64,000 nt of DNA from positions 12,939,318 to 13,003,317 of the forward strand of contig JAVGWX010000011.1 of the NCBI GenBank assembly GCA_036924085.1, written 5' to 3'. Of this stretch, positions 41,363-52,631 are shown one piece after another; the first letter of the stretch is position 1; each line of letters begins with the position of its first letter. The notes below the pieces were generated by a model that was not told where the DNA came from, did not search any database, and worked only from the letters and a program-made list of their open reading frames with translations. The stretch is from Ariolimax columbianus. Lineage: Eukaryota > Mollusca > Gastropoda > Stylommatophora > Arionidae. The position numbers and the translations under genes are program-made.

Positions 41363-43560
41363 TCTTCTTCTTCTGCGTACACAGTCAGACAGTAACCATT
41401 ATTTTCTCGAAAAAAGCGGCGGTCATCCTGAGACTCTCGCCACTACCATAGAGCTTGTCTTGCAGTTCCACTGGCAATGGCCACATCTGCTCTCTCTGAT
41501 CCTCGTATGTCGGGCAGTTCTGCAGCAGATGTTCAGTGGTCATTTTACCAGTACCGCACGGGCATTCGTCGGTACACCCTATCCTCAGTTTGTTGAATAG
41601 GTGGTACCTCAGTCTGTTGTGGCCAGTGCGAAGTCTGAAGACAACGACCTGCTCTCTTCGGTTCAACTGGTAATAGGCATCGTTTTTGGTGTAACCAGTA
41701 TGTTCGGTTTCCCATTTGGTCATGTATCTGGCTTTGATAAGCCGTTTTGACTCTTCGTACGTCATACTGGTATCTGTTTGTGGTAGCCTTGCACCTTCTT
41801 TTGCCAGTCTGTCTGCCTCCTCGTTGCCTTGGATGTTGCAGTGTGACGGAACCCACTGTACCACTACCCTTTTTGGTGCGGACTGCTGGCACAGTTTGCA
41901 GAGTGCTGCTCTTAAGTCATTAAGCTCAGTGTTTTTCTGGCTTTTTAGCGCTGTGACTACTTCGAGAGCATCTGTCAGCAGGACTATATGGCTCTCATTT
42001 TCACTGTATGTTACCATTTCTTCCACTGCCGCCCTCAGTGCCTCTGCCTCTGCTCTGAAATTGCTTGTGTACTTACCAGTAGCGAATGACAGTGTTATTT
42101 TTCTGCCATTTGGTAGGTTCAGGAATGCTCCTGCCCCTCCGTTCTGTGTAGTGTTTGTTACAGAACCGTCGGTGTATGCATGGGTCCAGTCCATGCTTGG
42201 GTAGCTTTTCGTTATGAAGCTTAGGGTAGTGTCTCTCCTTTCTTTCTCACTCTGGCAGTTTTTGTTTGCAATACCTGGTATATTTTCTACCACCTCTGGA
42301 AATATGTCCTGCCTCCAAGTAGGTTTTCGTACAGTAGTGATGGGTTTTGGTGTTGTTAGTGCGTTTATGGGATCTTCGTGCATCTTTGCTTTGGCTATTT
42401 CTGCAAAGTTTCTCCGCTTTAGTTTCCCATTTCCCAAATTGTTTAGTCTCTGGTACATTGGATGGTCCGTCAGTCTTCGGAGTTTCTCTGACTGCAGCTG
42501 GGCTCTGCAGTCTCTTCTATCGGTCATGGATTGCAGTTTTGTAATCTTTTCGAGTTCTACAATTGGCGTTGACTTCATGCCACCTGTTATAATTCTCATG
42601 GCTTGGTTTTGAAGTTTGTTAACTTTATCGAAGTTCGCCTTCGCTGCTGTTGTCCATGCCGCAATGCCATACTCGAGAACTGGTCTCACTCTTCCAGTGT
42701 ACAGTTTCTTTAGTATGCCTTCGTCTGCTCCCCAGCTTGTGCCAGCAAGTTTCCTCATGATCGCCATTCTTTCTCTGGCTTTCATTCGGTTTCTCTCGTT
42801 CTGACTTTTCCATGTCATGCGCCGATCAAATGTGACTCCCAGATAGGTTGGGTTGTCGTTTGGCTGCAGGATTTTGCCATTTAGACTTAATTTGGTACTT
42901 TGGGGTTTTAATGAGAGCGAGAATATTGTGCACGTGGTTTTCTCCTCGTTTATTTTGACCAGCCATGAGTTCGCCCACTCTTCCAGCGATGTTAGGGCCG
43001 TCTGCGTCCGATTTCTTGCTATGGTGAGATTCTTTTCAGAGGTCCACATAGCCAGATCGTCTGCAAACATTGAGCTATGGACTCTTCTTGGTATATTCTC
43101 TGTAATATCGTTTATATATACCAGGAAGAGTGTGGGTGACAATACTCCCCCTTGGGGTACTCCCTGCTCGAGTGTCACCTTTTTGCTCATCTGCCCTTGT
43201 ACTTGGACTCTGGCCGTTCTTTGTTTGAGGTAGTGGTTGATCCACTTGTACATCTTCCCACAGACATCACTTCTTCTTAGCTTGACTCTAAGTCCATCCT
43301 TCCAGACTTTGTCAAATGCCTTTTCCAGATCCACCCAAACAGCTACTGTGTGTTTCTGTGCCTGGTAGGCATCTTCTATCTCCTGGGCTATGAGGATGAC
43401 CTGGTCCTCAGTGGATCTGTGCTGTCTAAAGCCGGCTTGCTGTGGAATTAGTATTCGTTTTTCTTCCAGATGCCACATCAGTCTGGTGTTTATCATCCGT
43501 TCCATCAGCTTGCCGACACATCTCAGTAGGCTTATGGGCCTGTATCCATTTGGATCTGTT
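41363..43560 (-). mobile_element. Young I-type LINE insertion, 5'-truncated
   Basis: A 2.2-kb copy bounded by a 13-bp target duplication, 'cagttcacaatct' at 41350-41362 and 43561-43573. It begins (41363) with a short TTC tail, is read on the reverse strand, and is truncated at its 5' side just before RT motif 'NGYRPISLL'. It inserted into the older LINE at 41111-45570. Shorter copies of the same family are at 27156 (+), 60771 (-) and 63210 (-), each with its own target duplication. Confidence 0.95.
41385..43505 (-). CDS. LINE ORF2-type RT-RNase H protein, intact but N-truncated
   Basis: An uninterrupted 706-residue frame. Reverse transcriptase spans about residues 1-280: 'FRQHRSTEDQ', the first catalytic Asp in 'WVDLEKAFDKV' (about 57-67), 'GVPQGGVLSP' (115-124) and 'MFADDLAMW' (146-154) with the two catalytic Asp. 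RNase H follows at about 440-575: 'YTDGSVTN' (Asp 446), 'AEAEALRAAVEEM' (Glu near 486), 'LLTDAL' (Asp 512) and 'WVPSHCNIQGNEEADRLAKE' (Asp 565). A Cys/His segment 'DECPCGTGKMTTEHLLQNC' near 635-655 precedes the end. The frame is open upstream of the first Met to 43560, where the insertion was truncated. The endonuclease and ORF1 are missing, so it cannot move alone. The lack of stops suggests a recent insertion from an active family. Confidence 0.93.
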   Translation of the reverse strand: MERMINTRLMWHLEEKRILIPQQAGFRQHRSTEDQVILIAQEIEDAYQAQKHTVAVWVDLEKAFDKVWKDGLRVKLRRSDVCGKMYKWINHYLKQRTARVQVQGQMSKKVTLEQGVPQGGVLSPTLFLVYINDITENIPRRVHSSMFADDLAMWTSEKNLTIARNRTQTALTSLEEWANSWLVKINEEKTTCTIFSLSLKPQSTKLSLNGKILQPNDNPTYLGVTFDRRMTWKSQNERNRMKARERMAIMRKLAGTSWGADEGILKKLYTGRVRPVLEYGIAAWTTAAKANFDKVNKLQNQAMRIITGGMKSTPIVELEKITKLQSMTDRRDCRAQLQSEKLRRLTDHPMYQRLNNLGNGKLKRRNFAEIAKAKMHEDPINALTTPKPITTVRKPTWRQDIFPEVVENIPGIANKNCQSEKERRDTTLSFITKSYPSMDWTHAYTDGSVTNTTQNGGAGAFLNLPNGRKITLSFATGKYTSNFRAEAEALRAAVEEMVTYSENESHIVLLTDALEVVTALKSQKNTELNDLRAALCKLCQQSAPKRVVVQWVPSHCNIQGNEEADRLAKEGARLPQTDTSMTYEESKRLIKARYMTKWETEHTGYTKNDAYYQLNRREQVVVFRLRTGHNRLRYHLFNKLRIGCTDECPCGTGKMTTEHLLQNCPTYEDQREQMWPLPVELQDKLYGSGESLRMTAAFFEKIMVTV

Positions 43561-44189
43561 CAGTTCACAATCTAAAGATGATGACTTGCTCTTCTGTAGT
43601 TAAATTATAGTAGCTGTTTTCTTTTCGGATGTCGGGGTGTTGATCAGCGCATTTTACCCTGAATTTGGCGTTAATTATGGTCTTGGCCTCATTATATGTG
43701 ATACTCAGGTCTGTTTGAGGGGATGCTCCTCCACACTTTGCTAGTTTGTCTGCAGCTTCATTGCCTTCAATATTGCAGTGGGATGGGATCCACTGTATGA
43801 CCAACCTTGGGTGTTCTGCTGAGAGCTGTGTCAGAGAAAACCTAAATTGCTCGAGATCTTCATCTTTGTGTTGTTTTATCGCTGCTAATACTGACGCGGC
43901 ATCAGTCAGGAATACTATGTTATCTTGGTGGATATCTTTATCTTGAATTACAAGCTCAGCTGCGGCGGTCATTGCCTCTTCTTCTGTACGGACGTTTTTT
44001 TAAGTATTTTTCCGTAGTTAATCTCGCTATTTGTTCTCCGTTCCTTAGTTTGTTAAAGACCCCTCCAACCACCATTGAATGTGGCTTTGTTAGATGGGCC
44101 ATCTGTATATACGTGTATCCATGTTTCTGGTGGGTTTACTCTCCTAAAATATTCTTCTGTGATAAATTTCCCTTCTGAATCTGTCTGAG

Positions 44190-44450
44190 TTCCTTTCTTC
44201 CTCATTCCTTCTATGGTGTCTACCACCTCAGGGAACTTAGCTTTATCTGACTTGAGTTCCCTTCTTCCCTATTCCTTCTATGGTGTCTACCACCTCAGGG
44301 AACTTAGCTTTATCTGACTTGAGTTCCCTTCTTCCCTATTCCATCTATGGTGTATACCACCTCAGGGAACGTAGCTTTATCTGACTTGAGTTCCCTTCTT
44401 CCCTATTCCTTCTATGGTGTATACCACCTCAGGGAACTTAGCTTTATTCC
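44190..44450. repeat. 67-bp tandem inside the older LINE
   Basis: About 3.5 units of 67 bp, each with 'accacctcagggaacttagc' and 'tttatctgacttgagttccc' (unit marks at 44222, 44289, 44356 and 44423). In LINE coordinates it lies between the RT and RNase H parts. Confidence 0.92.
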
Positions 44451-45579
44451 ATGGTGGAATTTGGGATATTTTATTTAGATCTCTGGCCACTGCCTGACTT
44501 ATGGTTTTGTCTGCTCTTGCAAGTCCTTTAGTTTTGTAAATTAAGTGGTTTTTCTCTAATCGCCCTACTCACATTGGGTTTATCCTGATATATATTGGAT
44601 GATCTGGCATTCGATTGAACTTCTCCCCCTGGTAGAATGTTTTTTTGGTCTCTGCGCGTCTCCATACTTTCAATCCTTGTGATGTTCTCCATTGCATTTG
44701 TTGGTGTTGTTCTCATAGCTCAAGTGATGATACGTGCACCTTGGTTTTGGGTTGTATTAATTTTTGGTAGTTATTTTTTCTGGATGTAAACCATACTGTT
44801 ATCTAGTATTCTACCACTGGTCTCACCTAGCCTGTGTACAGTTTTTTTTATATCGTTCGTGTCAGTTTCTGATGCTGAGCCCGATAGCTTTATCATTATG
44901 GCCATAATGTTCTTAACTTTGTTGGTGGCTTCTTGGATCTGGTTTTTCCATGTCAACCTTGGGTCCATTGTCATTTCTAAATAAATTGGACTTATGTCAA
45001 GTAGGAGAGATTGGCATTTACTTTTAGGACCACTTCTTGGGGTTTGGGAGATAGGGAGAAGATTTTGTACGTGGTTTGATTTCTTTTAAAAGGGATTTGC
45101 CATTGCTTTGTCAATGTATCTGTTTTATTAAGGGCCTCTTGTATTTGGTTTATAGCCACAGGTTTAGACTCTTCAGATGCCCATAGTGCCAGGTCATCTG
45201 CATAAAGTTCACTGTGTACTCTTTTAGGGACTTCTGGGATTATATCATTGATAAATATGAGGAACAGCATGGTGAGAGTATTCCACCTTGTGGAACTCCT
45301 TGTTCTATTTTCATTTTTTTGCTGAGGTGTCCTTGGAGTTGCGCTATTGCTATCCTATTATCTAGATAATCACTTGCAGTTGTTTAAGTTTTAGCCCGCT
45401 CTTCCATATTCTATCAAAGGCTTTATCTAGTTCTATCCAGACTGTCAGTGTTGTAATGTTTCCGCTGATTTGCGCCTTCTATCTCCTGCGAGATATTTGT
45501 CATCTGATCTTTGGTCGATTTGTTTCTACGAAAACCTGCTTGCTCTGGGACGAGTACATTTGTTAATTCCATAGACAGA

Positions 45580-46310
45580 AATATGACAAAACGGCTTTAC
45601 AATAAAATATCAATACAATAACATAACTTTACATTGAGATAGCTTTACAATAAGATATCAATAGAATAACATAACTTTACATTGAGATAACTTTACAATA
45701 AGATATCAATACAATAACATAACTTTACATTGAGATAACTTTACAATAAGATATCAATACAATAACATAACTTTACATTGAGATAACTTTACAATAAGAT
45801 ATCAATACAATAACATAACTTTACATTGAGATAACTTTACAATAAGATATCAATACAATAACATAACTTTACATTGAGATAACTTTACAATAAGATATCA
45901 ATACAATAACATAACTTTACATTGAGATAACTTTACAATAAGATATCAATACAATAACATAACTTTACATTGAGATAACTTTACAATAAGATATCAATAC
46001 AATAACAGAACTTTACATTGAGATAACTTTACAATAAGATATCAATACAATAACATAACTTTACATTGAGATAACTTTACAATAAGATATCAATACAATA
46101 ACAGAACTTTACATTGAGATAGCAACATGACGACCAAACGAATTTACAGTGAAACATAAATGCGACCAAATAACTTTATAATACAATAAGCTAGTAATTT
46201 GATCAAATAACTTTATAATGAGATACCAATATGACCAAATAATTTCATAATGAGATAGTAATATGGCTAAATAACCTCACAGCGAGATAACAATATGACC
46301 AAATGACTTC
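45580..46310. repeat. 48-bp minisatellite, about 11 regular units plus diverged edge
   Basis: Regular units to about 46125 read 'aactttacattgagataact', 'ttacaataagatatcaatac', 'aataacat'. From 46130 to 46310 the units diverge ('gaccaaataactttataatg'). Related units continue at 39875-40215, so the LINE at 41111-45570 seems to have landed inside this array. Confidence 0.93.
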
Positions 46311-46315
46311 TCAAT

Positions 46316-46565
46316 CATCATCATCATGTAGCATGTCCTTTATAGAATGTCGCTTCAATCACAGTCTGTCTGAAAGAAACTCGTTCCCTTGCCAAAACTC
46401 CAGCCTTCGCCACAATAATACCCAGGCATTCCTGGATATCTTGGTGCCATCTTCTTCTTTGTCTACCCCTTCCTCTTTTATCTGGCACCATACCTTCCAT
46501 CACCGTTCTCTCGAGACTGTTGTGTCTCTTGATGTGACCAAAGTATTTACATTTTCTAGCCAAAA
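46316..46565 (-). pseudogene. RTE-like LINE 3' end, ATG-repeat tail
   Basis: The reverse strand reads 'MARKCKYFGHIKRHNSLERT', 'VMEGMVPDKRGRGRQRRRWH', 'QDIQECLGIIVAKAG', 'VIEATFYKGHAT', stop, and a (ATG)n tail at 46316-46326. It is the cleanest copy of this C-terminus in the window and defines the family's 3' end. It is 5'-truncated. Confidence 0.88.
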
Positions 46566-46594
46566 TAAGGCTTGCGTGTGTGCGTGCCTGCCTT

Positions 46595-47495
46595 TCTTAA
46601 CTTAACTTAACGTCTTCATACTGGTTTAGAAGACCATGCAGAGTCTGTATACAGCCAGTTACATTTACATCACCTTGCTCTAAAAGCTATGCGCATCCAG
46701 TTTATTCTTAAATGCATTAACTGTCCCTGCCTCCACTACCTCCCCTGGCAATACATTCCAAACAGACACCACTCTCTGACTAAAAAAATATTTCCTAATA
46801 TCTAACCTGGACCTCTCCTTAGTCAGCTTGTAGCTATGCCCTCGTGTTATTGTAGGTGGCTGTATTTTAAAAAAACTTGTTATAGTCTAATTTATCGATT
46901 CCTCTGATCATCTTATAAACCTGTATTAAGTCACCACGAATTCTTCTCTCTTCGAGATACTGTAGGCCGGTTTTTCTGAGTCGTTCCTCATAACTGTAAT
47001 TCTGGAATCCCACTATCATCTTTGTCGCTCTTTTTTTGTATTCTTTCTAGCATGTTTATGTCCCCTCTATGATAAGGACTCCACACCTGTCCACAGTACT
47101 CCAATCTAGGTCTAACTAAAGCTTTATACAGTTTGACGATCACTTCCTTGCTCCTATGTTTAATATTTCTTTTTATCATACCTAACATTGCATTTGCCTT
47201 TTTCACTGCTACCGTAACTTGCTCACTCACCTTTCCTGTCTGATCTATTAAAACCCCTAAGTTCCTTTCCTTATCTATCTTTCTAATATTGTTTTCTCCC
47301 ATTCTGTAATTATGTTCCATATTGGATCTACCCATGTGGATGACTGTACATTTATCTACATTAAACTCCATTTGCCAGCTTACAGACCATTCTCGAATTT
47401 TATCTAAATCCGACATCAATATATCCACTTCCGCTTTAGATGAGACACTACTGCATAGTTTTGTGTCATCAGCAAATTTTGCAATCATGGATCTC
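46595..47495 (-). mobile_element. CR1-like LINE 3' part
   Basis: The reverse strand reads RT motif 'AKFADDTKLCSSVSSKAEVD', 'WQMEFNVDKCTVIHMGRSN', 'RNLGVLIDQTGKVSEQV', 'KKANAMLGMIKRNIKHRSKE', 'YKALVRPRLEYCGQVWSPY', then after a frameshift near 47035 'NYSYEERLRKTG' and the C-terminal 'NAFKNKLDAH'. The tail is (TTAAC)n at 46597-46611. This is the longest uninterrupted guide for the family copies at 7958, 17344 and 32110. It ends upstream in a TG-rich microsatellite. Confidence 0.9.
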
Positions 47496-47496
47496 A

Positions 47497-47574
47497 TATG
47501 TCTGTATGTGTGTGTGTGTGTCTGTCTGCCTGTGTGCCTGCCTGTCTGTCTGCCTGCATTTCTGTCTGTTTTTT
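47497..47574. repeat. (TG)n/(CTGT)n microsatellite
   Basis: 'tgtgtgtgtgtgtctgtctg' and 'cctgtctgtctgcctgc' runs, at the junction of the CR1-like LINE and the SINE. Confidence 0.9.
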
Positions 47575-47765
47575 TTCAGACCGCAATGGATCCCGGGTCG
47601 ACCCAGCCTTAAATGGGTACCGGTTCAGTCCGGGAAGTAAAAGCGGGGAGGGAGAAGAGATGGCTACCGCCGTCATATAGCCGAGCCTTTGAAATGTGAG
47701 ATCGCTAACACCTCACACCCCTACGGCAGTAATGCTATGGGATACGTTACTTTACTTTTTTACTT
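47575..47765 (+). mobile_element. tRNA-derived SINE, 5'-truncated
   Basis: Lacks the tRNA-like head but matches 21875-22066: 'gtcgacccagccttaaat', 'cagtccgggaagtaaaagc', 'catatagccgagcctttg', 'cggcagtaatgctat', with a (TTTAC)n-type tail. GT-rich simple DNA follows. Confidence 0.88.
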
Positions 47766-48309
47766 GCGTGCGTGTGTGTGGATGTGCATAAGTGCGTGCA
47801 TGTATGTGTTTGTGTGTGTATGGCAACTGTTCAGTATATCAGCTTTATGACATTGTAAGTAATTTTATGAGCCAATATATCAGCTATCCGTAGTGAATCA
47901 GTTCAAATCTTCGATAATTTTATCAATTTTTTAGTATAGTTGTGGCTTGTCTAGTTCGGTATGCCTAAACCACAAGCTATATCATTCACTAGTTTGTCCA
48001 CCTCCCTGCTGTTAAATCATATCTTGTTTCATCCAAAATTAAAATCGATACTTTTTATGTGTCTCTTGCTGCTGTTATCACTAGAACTGGTTTTGTTACG
48101 TGTTGAAGCTATTGTGTGTTTCACGGTAAAGTATTTTCCACAGAATATTACTCAAATATAACGCTACAACTATTAGTGGCGTGCGACTCGCGAGGTCTAA
48201 TGCTGCTACCTGCGATTCGAAGCATACATTTTGTTATGTGGTAATTCTTTTATTTAAAAGTAAGACGTGTTCAAATCAAAATATATGCTATATTTGTAAA
48301 AGCTTGTAT
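47766..48309. other. Unassigned stretch
   Basis: GT-rich to about 47820, then AT-rich DNA with no recognised feature. Confidence 0.4.
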
Positions 48310-48609
48310 ATATATATAAATCAAGAACATCATCAGAACTCAGTACATACACCAATGGAGAGAAGACCTGAATATAAACAGTAGAGGAAACCCAATTCAC
48401 CAACTCAAAAGAAACCAACAAACTAATTTCGTCTAAGAACTGGTCACTGCAGACTACTATAATATTTATACCGACTACAGACAGATCACACACCCAGATG
48501 GATACTCATGTGAAATAGCAGAAAGGGTGAGAGAATTCTAAATACATGTTACAAGAATGCCCACTTAATAGAGAAATGAGATACCAGAGGGTGCGCAGCT
48601 GAGACAGAA
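48310..48609 (+). pseudogene. Probable I-type LINE C-terminal remnant
   Basis: In shifted frames the forward strand reads 'SCEIAERVREF' and then 'KYMLQECPLNREMRYQRV'. The 'LLQ-CPL' segment with an upstream Cys fits the Cys/His region of RNase H-bearing LINEs (compare 'EHLLQNCPTYED' in the intact copy). The evidence is short. The giant 36/31-bp array starts right after it. Confidence 0.4.
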
Positions 48610-51600
48610 TATGTAGGACATCCGCTCTGATCTGGTGAAGGCGACATACCTTTTCATAACGACAGACCTGGTGAAGGCGACATACCTTATCATAACAACT
48701 GGTGACGGCGACATACCATATCATAGCGACTGGCCTGGTGAAGGCGACATACCGTATCATAGCGACTGGTGAAGGCGACATACCTTATCATAGCGACTGG
48801 TGAAGGCGACATACCGTATCATAGCGACTGGCCTGGTGAAGGCGAAATACCTTTTCATAACGACAGACCTGGTGAAGGCGACATACCTTATCATAACAAC
48901 TGGTGACGGCGACATACCATATCATAGCGACTGGCCTGATGAAGGCGACATACCGTATCATAGCGACTGGTGAAGGCGACATACCTTTTCATAACGACAG
49001 ACGTGGTGAAGGCGACATACCTTATCATAACAACTGGTGACGGCGACATACCATATCATAGCGACTGGCCTGATGAAGGCGACATACCGTATCATAGCGA
49101 CTGGTGAAGGCGACATACCTTATCATAGCCACTGGTGAAGGCGACATACCGTATCATAGCGACTGGCCTGGTGAAGGCGACATACCTTTTCATAACGACA
49201 GATATGGTGAAGGCGACATACCTTATCATAGCGACTGGTGAAGGCGACATACCATATCATAGCGACTGGCCTGGTGAACCCGACATACCGTATCATAGCG
49301 ACTGGTGAACGCGACATACCGTATCATAGCGACTAGCCTGGTGAAGGCGACATACCATATCATAGCGACTGGTGAAGGCGACATACCGTATCATAGCGAC
49401 TGGCCTGGTGAAGGCGACATACCGTATCATAGCGACTGGTGAAGGCGACATACCGTATCATAGCCACTGGTGAAGGCGACATACCGTATCATAGCGACTG
49501 GTAAAGGCGACATACCGTATCATAGCCACTGGTGAAGGCAACTTACCGTATCATAGCGACTGGCCTGGTGAAAGCGACATACCGTATCATAGTGACTGGT
49601 GAAGGCGACATACCGTATCAAAGCGACTGGTGAAGGCGACATACCGTAACATAGCGACTGGTGAAGGCGACATACCGTATCAAAGCGACTGGTGAAGGCG
49701 ACATACCGTATCATAGCGACTGTCCTGGTGTAGGCGACATACCATATCATAGCGACTGGCCTGGTGAAGGCGATATACCGTATCATAGCGACTGGCCTGG
49801 TGAAGGCGAAACCGTATCATAGCGACTGGTGAAGGCGACATACCGTATCATAGCGACTGGCCTGGTGAAGGCGACATACCGTATCATAGCGACTGGCCTG
49901 GTGAAGGCGACATACCGTATCATAGCGACTGGCCTGGTGAAGGCGACATTCCGTATCATAGCGACTAGTGAAGGCGACATACCATATCAAAGCGATTGGC
50001 CTGGTGAAGGCGACATACCGTATCATAGCGACTGGTCAAGGCGAAATACCGTATCATAGCGACTGGCCTGGTGAAGGCGACATTCCTTTTCATAACGACA
50101 GACCTGGTGAAGGCGACATACCTTATCATAGCGACTGGCGAAGGCGACATACCATATCATAGTGACTGGCCTGGTGAAGGCGACATACCGTATCATAGCG
50201 ACTGGCCTGGTGAAGGCGACATACCTTATCATAGCGACTGGTGAAGGCGACATACCATATCATAGCGACTGGCCTGGTGAAGGCGACATACCGTATCATA
50301 GCGACTGGCCTGGTGAAGGTGACATACCGTATCATAGCGAATGGTGAAGGCGACATACCGTATCATAGCGACTGGCCTGGTGAAGGCGACATACCGTATC
50401 ATAGCGACTGGCCTGGTGAAGGCGACATACCGTATCATAGCGACTGGTGAAGGCAACATACCGTATTATAGCGACTGGTGAAGGCGACATACCATATCAT
50501 AGCGACTGACCTGGTGATGGCGACATACCGAATCATAGCGACTGGTGAAGGCGACATACCGTATCATAGCGACTGGTGAAGGCGACATACCATATCATAG
50601 CGACTGACCTGGTGAAGGCGACATACCGTATCATAGCGACTGGCCTGGTGAAGGCGACATACCATATCATAGTGACTGGCCTGGTGAAGGCGACATACCG
50701 TATCATAGCGACTGGTGTAGGCGACATACCGTATCATAGCGACTGGTGAAGGCGACATACCGTATCATAGCGACTGGTGAAGGCGACATACCGTATCATA
50801 GCGACTGGTGAAGGCGACATACCGTATCACAGTGATTGGCTTGGTGAAGGCGACATACCATATCATAGCGACTGGCCTGGTGAAGGCGACATACCGTATC
50901 ATAGCGACTGGCCTGGTGAAGGCGACATACCGTATCATAGCGACTGGACTGGTGAAGGCGACATACCGTATCATAGCGACTGGTGAAGGCGACATACCAT
51001 ATCAAAGCGACTGGCCTGGTGAAGGCGACATACCGTATCATTGCGACTGGTGAAGGCGACATACCGTATCATAGCGACTGGTGAAGGCGATATACCGTAT
51101 CAAAGCGACTGGTGAAGGCGACATACCGTAACATAGCGACTGGTAAAGGCGACATACCGTATCAAAGCGACTGGTGAAGGCGACATACCGTATCATAGCG
51201 ACTGTCCTGGTGTAGGCGACATACCATATCATAGCGACTGGCCTGGTGAAGGCGACATACCGTATCATAGCGACTGGCCTGGTGAAGGCGAAACCGTATC
51301 ATAGCGACTGGTGAAGGCGACATACCGTATCATAGCGACTGGTGAAGGTGACATACCGTATCATAGCGACTGGCCTGGTGAAGGCGACATACCATATCAT
51401 AGAGACTGACCTGGTGAAGGCGACATACCATATCAAAGCGACTGGTGAAGGCGACATACCGTATCATAGCGACTGGTGAAGGCGACATACCGTATCATAG
51501 CGACTGGTGAAGGCGACATACCGTATCATAGCGATTGGTGAAGGCGACATACCGTATCATAGCGACTGGTGAAGGCGACATACCGTATCATAGCGATTGG

Positions 51601-51890
51601 TGAAGGCGACATACCGTATCATAGCGACTGGTGAAGGCGACATACCGTATCATAGCGACTGGTGAAGGCGACATACCGTATCATAGCGACTGGTGAAGGC
51701 GACATACCGTATCATAGCGACTGGTGAAGGCGACATACCGTATCATAGCGACTGGTGAAGGCGACATACCGTATCATAGCGACTGGTGAAGGCGACATAC
51801 CGTATCATAGCGACTGGTGAAGGCGACATACCGTATCATAGCGACTGACCTGGTGAAAGCGACATACCATATCAAAGCGACTGACCTGCA
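48610..51890. repeat. 3.3-kb minisatellite of mixed 31- and 36-bp units
   Basis: Close to 100 units of two kinds. The long kind has 'gcgactggcctggtgaagg' and is 36 bp; the short kind has 'gcgactggtgaagg' and is 31 bp, differing by five bases. Both continue 'cgacataccgtatcata'. Rare variants recur in order: 'ccgtaacatagcg' at 49644 and 51126, 'actgtcctggtgtagg' at 49719 and 51201, and 'ggcgaaaccgtatc' at 49805 and 51287, all exactly 1482 bp apart, so a block was duplicated. The right part (51430-51840) is nearly all 31-bp units. Confidence 0.97.
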
Positions 51891-51939
51891 GATGTAACAT
51901 GAAAAGGATCACTCGTGAAGAGGTTCTGGGGGATGGTGT

Positions 51940-51962
51940 GTGGGGGGGGGGGGGGGGGGGGA
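51940..51962. repeat. Poly-G run
   Basis: About 22 consecutive G with one T near its start, between the giant array and the LINE. Confidence 0.9.
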
Positions 51963-52631
51963 GAAAACCCACACAAAGCTCGGATAACGACTGAAACTAT
52001 CATACAGTTCAAAGAACGAAAAATTAAGAAGGGATATGTATGCGGATACAGGACCAAGAACACCCAAGCCTTGGCGCAGGAACAATACGCTGAAGCCAAC
52101 AAAGAAGTAAAGAAGAGAACCAGAAGTGACAAGAGAAAATATATTGATGGGTTGGTGTGAGAGGCTGTGAGAGCTGCTGAAAAGAAAATTTGAAAAACCT
52201 ATACAACAGTACAAAGAAACTAACAGGCAAATATAAACGTGAAAATGACTTTATCAAAGATAAGACAGGACAGTTGATTAGCAACACCAATGAGCAAACA
52301 TTTTGCAGAACTTTTAAACCTCCCGGCTCCACGCGATTCTCGTGACATTCAGTCAGCTGGTTTAGGAACTACATATAAATTGCGAGAGGCCAACCGCAGA
52401 AGAAGTTAAGAAAGTCAATCGGATTTTGAAAGACTACAAAGCGACCGGTCCAGATCATGTCTTCGCGGAAGCGACCAAAGTGGACATTGAAACTTCAACA
52501 ATGGTGGTATACAAGCTGCTCGGTAAAATATGGGAGAGGGGAGAAGACTAGATAGAAGGCTATGAAATAAAGTAAACAAAAAAAGGGAAATATACAGCAG
52601 TGTACCAATTATAGAGGAATCGTGTTACTAT

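Larger units (their letters stand above)
41111..45570 (-). mobile_element. Diverged I-type LINE, split by a younger LINE
   Basis: The reverse strand carries an older copy in two pieces. 45570-43561 gives RT motifs ('VLVPEQAGFRRNK', 'ELYADDLALWASEE') and RNase H motifs ('IVFLTDAASVLAAIKQHKD', 'VIQWIPSHCNIEGNEAADKL'). After the insertion at 41363-43560 it continues at 41349 with 'TGYNRLKSHLYNKMRIG' and 'TVEHILQSCTLMQEVRKQYW'. The joined frame runs 'EQVIIFRL', stop, 'TGYNRL', so the stop predates or accompanies decay. Several stops, shifts and a 67-bp tandem (44190-44450) show it is dead. Confidence 0.9.

Noticed and set aside
48610..51890. CRISPR-like array
   Set aside because: Units follow each other directly with no unique spacers, and unit length varies by a five-base deletion. 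No cas genes are present, and the context is a eukaryotic repeat region.
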